Source of the DNA: Penicillium oxalicum | Lineage: Eukaryota; Ascomycota; Eurotiomycetes; Eurotiales; Aspergillaceae | NCBI RefSeq assembly: GCF_001723175.1 | Contig: NC_064653.1 | Span: 1,550,001-1,614,000, forward strand | Length of the DNA stretch: 64,000 bases | Direction of reading: 5' to 3' | Part shown: positions 57,388 through 64,000 of the stretch, in pieces | Layout: every line of letters starts with the position of its first letter | How positions within the stretch are numbered: position 1 is the first letter of the stretch | Notes under the pieces: model-generated | The model's database searches: none | What the model was told of the DNA's origin: nothing | The model's input: only the letters and a program-made list of their open reading frames with translations | Position numbers and translations under genes: made by a program

Positions 57388-57743
57388 GGTGCCTGTTCTG
57401 AACGGGGGAAGGAAAACGTGAAGAGTCGGTTATTCGGTTGCAAAAAGCGTAGCTGAGATGCTGCTACGGGATTTTTTTGAACTCGGATCCACCCTGATCG
57501 GGTTAGCGCTGCGATAAGGGACAAATGGAGTCTAGCCTGCATCGGGCCCGGAAAAGAGTGTTGATCCGCTCTTATCGGCAGGAGCCCAACCGGTGACATG
57601 GTCCCTGTTGCTGAGCATCCGTAGAATGGATCTGGTCATTTGAACTACAGTAGAAAGATCATACACAGTACCGTCCCACAACTCTTGCATCTGCTTCTTT
57701 GTCTGGGCTACTACTACTGCTGCTACTGCTGCTACCGTACGCT
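57388..57743. promoter_or_regulatory. Divergent promoter between ebp2 and HSBP1-like gene
   Basis: 356 bases head to head. The HSBP1 side ends in a CTA/CTG repeat next to the start codon. No defended TATA box. Confidence 0.5.
57708..57735. repeat. CTA/CTG trinucleotide repeat in 5' leader
   Basis: Nine trinucleotide units alternating CTA and CTG, ending eight bases before the HSBP1-like ATG. Confidence 0.8.
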
Positions 57744-58145
57744 ATGGCTGATTCAAAGTCTCCCGAAAAAACGAATGCGGAAGAGTCATTTCTATCACAA
57801 TCTGTATGCGTGGACTCCTAGCGGCCGTAACCTTTGTCGGCATTGTGCCTCCACTGACACTCTTCAGAACTCAGATGCCCAGGGTCAACTGACGGCGGCG
57901 GTCGATGAGCTCCTCGATCAATTGCAGGGCAAATTTGACAAAGTCTCCAAAGAAATGTTTGGCAAATGTGCGTCCCCTCTCTCTCTCAAACTATATCTCA
58001 CCCGAGCTAGTGACAAATGTTGGTGATCGACTAACGCCTCGCAGTGGATGATATGACACGCCGCCTGGATGAATTGGAGGCCTCGTTGACAGCATCGAGT
58101 GCCGAGTCACCAAGCGCTCCTCCTCCTGCTGCTCCTTCCACATGA
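57744..58145 (+). CDS. Heat-shock-factor-binding protein 1 (HSBP1)-like coiled-coil protein
   Basis: Three exons (57744-57803, 57868-57967, 58045-58145) encode 86 residues, the size of HSBP1. After a short Ser/Glu-rich start comes LTAAVDELLDQLQGKFDKV, then LDDMTRRLDELEASL, with hydrophobic residues at coiled-coil heptad positions and the LDDM-x-RR-LDELE segment conserved in HSBP1. The tail is Ser/Ala/Pro-rich. Family knowledge: HSBP1 forms trimers/hexamers, binds the HSF1 trimer and also acts in WASH complex assembly; in fungi its role is not settled. Both introns are GT-AG and phases agree. The frame is too split to appear as one open frame. Confidence 0.85.
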
Positions 58146-58628
58146 GGGAATCCAAAAGACTAGGGGCTCTGATGTTTCAAGGCTGTGTATACGAAGCGAT
58201 TTCATTCTTGACAGGCCGGCACCCGAAGGCCTGGAGTTTGTCCACCATACATATACATGGCGAGAGCTGGACGGCAAGAACTCTATTTTTTCTTTTTCTC
58301 TTGTTTCAAGTACAATGATACCCTGTTCAATTCAAGAATAATGGCAGTGACGAAAACAATTCATCTCTGTAAACAGTAAAGAGCAATGAATCTATTCTCG
58401 GGTGTATGGGCAGATGCCCAAAGTCGCGTGATAGGTGGCGTAGGCTCACGCGGCATTCTTTTGACGCTTCTAATTCCTTAAAGTACAGCGAAAGTAGCGT
58501 AGATGATATATCTGTAGCTCATCACGTAGTGCAGAGCGCGTGCAGGAGAAATGGTTCTTTTTATGAGGGGTTCCCTACACCGCGGGTTTGAACCAAGGAG
58601 CTCAACGGAACAAAAGCAAGCGTCTAAT
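58146..58628. other. Convergent spacer between HSBP1-like gene and PDI gene
   Basis: 483 bases tail to tail. A GGTTCAAACCC string on the - strand near 58577-58587 resembles a tRNA T-arm but has no matching acceptor stem. No gene seen. Confidence 0.5.
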
Positions 58629-59818
58629 TTACAGCTCATCCTTGGGCTCTGCCTGTCCAGCAAAGCCACGCAGAATGTTGCTGCGCGAAACGAGATCGTC
58701 AAGCTTCTCAGGGGCAGAGCCACCCTTGCTAACAAGCTTCACCAGTCGAGCCAGCTCCTTGGACGCATACTCCTGGTTTGCGCTGAGCTTGTCGGCAACC
58801 TTGACGTAGTACTGAGCGTACTTGTCCTGGAGGCCCTTGGCGGCCTTCTTGATCTCGGTGGCGAGCTTCTCAAAGTCCTTCGTGGGCACGTACTCGGCAA
58901 CGAGCTTGTCCAAGACGGCAACGGTGCCGGCCTTGCTGTTCAGACCACCACCGACGGCGCGGAAAGTGCCAGTCTTTGAGTTCAGGAACTGGATGAATCC
59001 CTCCTCCGAGCGGGCACCAGTGTAAGTCTCAGGCTCGGTGGAGCCCTTGGGGAAGAACTTGATGGTAGGGTATCCGGTGATGCCCTGCTCCTTGGCCAGA
59101 GCACGGGCGTTCTCGGCCTCCGCGTCGACCTTGGCAATAACAACGTCGGACTCAAGAGCGAAGTCGTTTGCGAGGGTCTCCCAAACGGGAGCCAGGGTCT
59201 TGCAGTCTAAACAGAGAAGCGACGCCACGTTAGTACTTCAGGGGGATGTTTCATTGAGAGCATGGAGCCCATTTGAGAAAATGGTCCAGACTTACGTCCG
59301 CACCACGGAGCAGTGAAGGCGACCAGGACGTCCTTGTCACCGCCGACAACGGTCTTGAAGGTAGCGTCGTTCAGGAACTCAACCTTGCTGGGCTCCTTGG
59401 CAGCACCACGAGGCTTAATGCCAGTCTTGTCGGTGATCCACTTGGTCAGACTCTCCAGGTCACGTCCACCCTGGTATTCCTCGGGCTTGTCGCTCTTGCC
59501 ATCGAACCACTTCAGGGTAGGGAAGCCCTGCACACCGAAGCGCTTGCCCAGGTCACGGTTCGCATCGGCGTCGACCTTAGCGACGGTGACCTTGTCCTCA
59601 GCAAAAGCAAAAGCTGCACCGAGCTCCTCGTAGACGGGAGCAAGGGTCTTGCAGTGGCCGCACCAGGGAGCAAAGAATTCGACGAGAGCGGGCTTGCCGG
59701 ACTTCAAGACCACTTGGTCGAAGTTGCTGGGGATCAGGTCTTTGACGGCGGAGCTGGCGTTGGCGAAGCCGCTGAGCGCAGACAGAGCGCCCAGTAAAAG
59801 GAAGCTCAGACGAGCCAT
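58629..59818 (-). CDS. tigA: ER protein disulfide isomerase, TigA/ERp38 type
   Basis: Two exons (59818-59296 and 59206-58629) encode 366 residues. A signal peptide (MARLSFLLLGALSALSGFANA) precedes two thioredoxin domains with CGHC active sites at 53-56 and 173-176; the second is split by the intron between Gly and His and restored on splicing. A helical ERp29-like C-terminal domain follows (EFEKLATEI-type helices), and the protein ends in KDEL for ER retention. The KDEL rather than HDEL ending matches Aspergillus niger TigA. Role: oxidises and isomerises disulfides in secreted proteins; likely induced by the unfolded protein response, though I found no proper ER-stress element. All catalytic residues are present. 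Confidence 0.95.
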
Positions 59819-60463
59819 GTTTTTGGTTGCTTGGTGTGAAAGTGCGTGGTGAGCGATTGAAAGAAGTGAAAATCTTTCCCCCCCTGAGAGATCCAGCTGG
59901 TTCGACCGAGATGCCCGTCAGATTGCCGCTCGACAAAGGATGACAAACCATTGGAAGAGGCCAAGTGGTTCCTTTGAGGCCCACCGAACCCGCAGATCCT
60001 CTCGGTGGCGGGGAGGAGTTGGGGGCACAGACACACGCCGACTCGTCAGGCACCTCTCCGGGCTTCATGGGATCAACTGAGGATTCTATTTCACGATCGT
60101 GTTGATCTTGTAGAAGTGGCGAGGTATGGAGGAGTCCAGGATCGTCGACCGAGAGAAAGACAAGCATCTCATAAGCTATCGCCCCCATGAGTACCAATCA
60201 AGCGAGCCGTGTGCCTCGAGGTACCGAAATGAAATTTTTAGGTTTTATCGATTACCATAGTAGTAATACATAATAGAAGCGGCTGCTCAGCATCGTGTCC
60301 GTGGTGGTAGCAATACACCCAGAGGTTGAAGATGTCCCCAAAGCCGGGTCCAAACGTGGCTCACAACTTCATGGACTCAAAAATATGCCTCCAGATCAAA
60401 GCAAGAATGTGACCGGTCAATCCATATCGTGCCTGGGTCAAAGACTATCTCGTGCCTCGTGCC
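59819..60463. other. Intergenic: PDI promoter and mkt1 3' region
   Basis: 645 bases between tandem minus-strand genes. No gene; an ATTGG/CCACT arrangement near 59950-59970 was examined and does not match the ER-stress element order. Confidence 0.45.
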
Positions 60464-63223
60464 TCATCGCCGGTCTGCCAACCACCGATTGGCGTTTTCC
60501 CAAAGCGTCGCCTCCTTGAACTCTCTGCCCGCATTTTGCGTTCCCTGGTAAACCTGCACACATTGTCAGCTCCGGCCGGCGGTTCATACAGAAACACCCG
60601 AGGAACCTCCCAAACTTACCGCATCCCACAGTTTGAACGCAAGATCTAAATTGCCGGTGAAGCTTTCACTGTGCTGGAACCATTCCTTGCCCTTGGACTT
60701 GACCTCCTGACGAGCCTCCGGTGATGTGGGGTTGGCTTGCAGCGGCAGGTCGTCCAGGTAGGTTCGCACAGCGATACCGAGACCACAGTCGTTGTCGTCA
60801 ATAAACGGAAGCCTATCGTCAAGGTCAGTACATCTCCGCGGGGTGCATCGCCAGGAGCAGTAGAGGGACACGCGTACTTGATACCCAGCTGGACCCAATC
60901 CTTACGGTCGCGATCAGCATCACCGCTCAGGAGAAGACTCGCCAGCACCGACTCAATGAGATTCCGCAGCGCAGTGCGGACCTCACAGATGAGAGAACGG
61001 TAGCACAGAAGTTGTCGGCTGAGAGGGCCAGAGTATCCAATGGGTTTGTGTTGCAATTTGGCAATACATGCCACCCGAGACACCAGCATATTAAATGTCT
61101 TGTCCTCCTCTGCATGGGACTGGTCAGTCGCCCGTTTCACTAGTGAGCTTCACGGTCAATTTCATGGGAAAACGTACCGGATCCTCTCATGGGGCCACCC
61201 GAGACATGTGAAAACCAATTCTTTGTGTTCAGAAGATCCATGCGCAGCATTTCGATCGCAATGAAGATTGCATCTTCAAGATGATCATTAGGATCGACGC
61301 TTGAGAGGGCTTGGTCGAGACATTTGCCCCATGCGGTCAGGTTGTGCTTCTCATCCACGTAGCCACGCAGCTGCAAGAATCGCCAAACCACATTCGACAG
61401 AATATCTTCTTGCGTTGACAGGATCTGGAGAATTTCGATTAGCTGAGATACCTCTTCATTGGCAATGAACTCGGAACTGTTCATCTGGTTGAGACATACG
61501 GGGGTGTCTTTGGTCGCGAACGTCCTTGCCACAAATTCAGAATTGGTCAGACTTTGCAGGCCGAACTTGAAAGAGCCACGGGGGGCTTGAATCGATTTCA
61601 CAGCCTCGGGCATCTTGTCACTGGATACCCTCCAGGCCTGAACAGTCTCCTTGACGGAGGGGAGTCCCTTGAGACTAATTTGTCTTTGGTTCGAGTCTTC
61701 ATCGAACCAGGGCCGAATGGTGATCACTTTTGTCTGGTAGAACCTGTGGAGGCAATTTGCCAAAAGCCCAATGGACTGTGCCCTGATCGGAGTGAGAGTG
61801 TCTGCCACAAGCTGGCGGTAGATCTCCGTGTCTTCCGTTCCTAGAGGCAGACTCAGGCAAATTTCACCCGAGGTGAGACAGTTAGGTACGTCACGGCCAA
61901 TGACGCCCTTGGACATGTAGAAATACAGCTCCTCGGGAAGTCGCAACCCGATAATTTCATGCATGTCGGAGGAGGAGTGCTCCTGGTGCATGGGGGCCAC
62001 CCGTCCATCGATGTCGATGATCACATGGTGCTTGACGACCAAGTACGCCCTTTTGTACGCTTTTGTGTAATCAAGCTCCTGCATGCGGCGCTCGTCTTCA
62101 AATTGCGCACACAATGTCAAGGCGCTCCGGCCGGCCGCATTGAACATGGGCAGCGCGTCACGAACGGTAGGGAGCTTTCCAGGGAATGCCGGGTTCTCGA
62201 ACAGCGGGAAGGATCTCAAGAAAGGTGATCCAAGCAAGAGGCCGAATTCCAGGAACTGTTCGTTCGACAGGCGACCCAGTTCCTCCTGAAGTGTGTGTTT
62301 CGTGAGCCAGAAGAATTGCGCAGGCTCGATGTCGATGCGGGTCACGAGCTTATCGATGTCGAAGAAGAGAGCTTCGGAAGGTCCGTAAATGGCATCAATG
62401 ACCGGACTGGAGCCTCGGGCCAGGTAGGCAAGCTGCTCGGGGAATGCTTGGTTAGCTTCCACGTCTTAACTCTCTCACGTGTCATCGGGTCGGCTCGGCT
62501 CAATCGTCGTCGTCGTGGACGGGCTGTCCATTGCGCAAAACATACCTGCGCGCATGCACTGTACGGAGCGACCATGAACGATACGCCATTTTGGGAGAGG
62601 GTGCGCTGCAGGAACTTGTATAGGGTTTCCGGGGGTGGGGTCCCTGAGGTTTCATCGTCAGCGTCGACAGGAGCTACCGGCGGGCTGCCATGGGGGACCG
62701 TGGCCGGCATGGAAGGCGACCAGATATCGGACATGCGTGCAAGAAGTTTTTTCATACCGGCATTGCTGAAGGCATCCACGACTTGGTCCGCTTGTTGCTG
62801 GTCATAGAGCTCCCAGGCTTGCTCAAACGAGCGAACCATTGCCGCCTGGTTGCGAGGCTTCTCATCTTTCTTGCCAAAATCTAGTCCATTGAAGACAAAG
62901 ACACAGGTCACCCCGAGACTCTTGAAGGTCTGCAGCTCTCGTTCGATATTAGCCTTGAGCGCGAAGGGAAAGCCGCCTAGGGCGCCGAGCAGGGCCTCTC
63001 GGGTCGACTGGTTGACCAGGTGCTGTTGAATGTAGTGGGAAGCATCGAGGCCAATGACCGCACCTTTCAGTGCGGAGAGAGGAAGGGACTGCGTGCGGCC
63101 CACGGTCCATTCGTCAAGGGGACGGACTAGCAATGAAACTTCCGGTCAGACGTGTTCTGGGTGATGGCCAAGGTCAAAGCTCCCAGCGATGCCCGGGATG
63201 ACTCGCGAAGACTTACTCGGCAT
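60464..63223 (-). CDS. mkt1: Mkt1, XPG-nuclease-like post-transcriptional regulator
   Basis: Six exons (63223-63217, 63126-62546, 62432-61178, 61109-60878, 60812-60620, 60553-60464) encode 785 residues. The first exon is seven bases; splicing gives MPIRPLDEW, the family start. The N-terminal XPG-N/PIN-like domain includes GLDASHYIQQHL and TCVFVFNGLDFGKKDE; the XPG-I part includes FMVAPYSACAQLAYL and VDAIYGPSE-type residues. The long C-terminal half carries the MKT1 N and C domains and ends WLADRR. Family knowledge: Mkt1 with Pbp1 regulates translation of mRNAs such as HO in yeast; nuclease activity is doubtful in the family. All phases agree. It is tandem with the PDI gene and the last gene in the window. 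Confidence 0.92.
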
Positions 63224-64000
63224 GGCGGGTGAAGCTGAGAGGCACTTTTCTGTTGTTGTTTCACAGCCCCGAGCCGAGCGTACAGGCCCTTGGAAGAGCA
63301 GAACTGGGAATGTGGGGAGGTTGAGGAGGATGGTTGGATCGGGCAGAGGTCCAGGTTTCGCGATCAACTGGGTAATGACGGGAGGGGGAAGCGGAGGCGG
63401 GCCTCGCTGAGGGTTTGGCAGCAAAACATGTTACCACTCTGGTTGGACTTGGTACCCAGCAGCACCACTTCATTTTGTGCCGAGCTCTAGACTCGTCTGC
63501 GATCACGAATCTATACTAGAAAAGCTGCGGTGGTTGTGGAGAACCCCTCGTCTTGTGTTTTAGTATCAAAAATATATATACATATATATATATATTATCT
63601 CCATGAAGGGGCTCTCTCTACCTGGTTACATACGTTTATTCTGGCTCACTAATTATTGAATACGATTTTCTATCCCTCTTGTCCGCCTATCGATAGACCG
63701 CAATCGTAGAACCCCGTGCATCGCAAGTCCGGGTAAATCCTTTTGGCGAATATTAACTGCAAAACGCATACATATTGCACCTCAGAGAGATATGAGATAA
63801 AAATGTACATATACAGCAGAGCTTCGGTAAGCTGATCTTCGACGGTGCCTTCCGAGAGCAGGCAGCTTCATGAGCGCTTTTGCGAGTGGACGACGATGGA
63901 GTACGTAGTGACATGTGCACCAACTGATTCAACATGCTCTATTGAAGAGACAAGCCGATGTTTTATGACCCGCGGCCGTCTCGACCATACGGGAATTTCG
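63224..64000. other. Right-end region upstream of mkt1, no gene supported
   Basis: 777 bases: mkt1 promoter/leader, then AT-rich sequence with an AT repeat. Small frames are unrecognised. Confidence 0.45.
63572..63595. repeat. AT dinucleotide repeat
   Basis: About 12 AT units with one C interruption (63581), in intergenic sequence. Confidence 0.85.

Noticed and set aside
58577..58587. tRNA-like T-arm string GGTTCAAACCC on the minus strand
   Set aside because: The T-stem is mismatched and no acceptor, D or anticodon stem pairs; the region upstream is the PDI coding end.
59950..59970. Possible ER-stress element in the PDI promoter
   Set aside because: ATTGG and AGTGG are nine bases apart but in the wrong order and with a mismatch to CCAAT-N9-CCACG.

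Overview
The window is nuclear DNA of a filamentous ascomycete. Most genes carry short (about 50-100 base) GT-AG introns, first coding exons are often tiny, and the gene set (dot1, atg16, ypt7, a KDEL-ended PDI of the tigA type, a Kre2/Ktr mannosyltransferase, MKT1, a small secreted cysteine-containing protein and a cutinase) is typical of Eurotiomycetes. An Aspergillus- or Penicillium-like species is my best guess; this is inferred from gene content, not from a search. I support 24 protein genes, all re-spliced by hand with reading-frame checks. I saw no rRNA, tRNA, CRISPR array or recognisable transposon.

Left block (1-19.7 kb), gene-dense. An unidentified partial gene runs off the left edge and is divergent from spb1 (rRNA 2'-O-methyltransferase). 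Then come dot1 (H3K79 methyltransferase), atg16 divergent from ypt7 (Rab7), a drug/metabolite-type transporter with a 6-base micro-exon, a two-PH-domain Opy1-like protein, a Nudix hydrolase, and a GT15 mannosyltransferase whose last exon has a one-base frameshift.

Middle block (19.7-35 kb), gene-poor. Only three genes are supported in about 15 kb: a 2-oxoglutarate-oxygenase-like protein that has lost its iron-binding histidines, a small C2H2 zinc-finger protein that becomes visible only after splicing three exons, and a secreted cutinase. The rest is intergenic sequence in which I could not defend a gene.

Right block (35-64 kb), gene-dense again: rnr2 (ribonucleotide reductase small subunit, with ACGCGT boxes in its promoter and introns), an SRP9/SRP21 subunit, a WDR44-like WD40 protein with a C-terminal zinc ribbon, OHCU decarboxylase (purine breakdown), a 1199-residue ADF-H plus PH protein, a small secreted cysteine protein, an RFTS-domain/zinc-finger protein resembling heterochromatin factor Raf2/DIM-7, pus4 (with a one-base shift near its end), ebp2, an HSBP1-like coiled-coil protein, tigA-like PDI and mkt1.

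Functional themes are ribosome and tRNA maturation (spb1, ebp2, pus4), chromatin (dot1, the RFTS protein), vacuole/autophagy traffic (ypt7, atg16), secretion (srp9, tigA, GT15, cutinase) and DNA precursor supply (rnr2). Several pairs share short divergent promoters: unknown/spb1, atg16/ypt7, RFTS/pus4, ebp2/HSBP1. I found no convincing novel multi-gene system; the points most worth following up are listed as findings.
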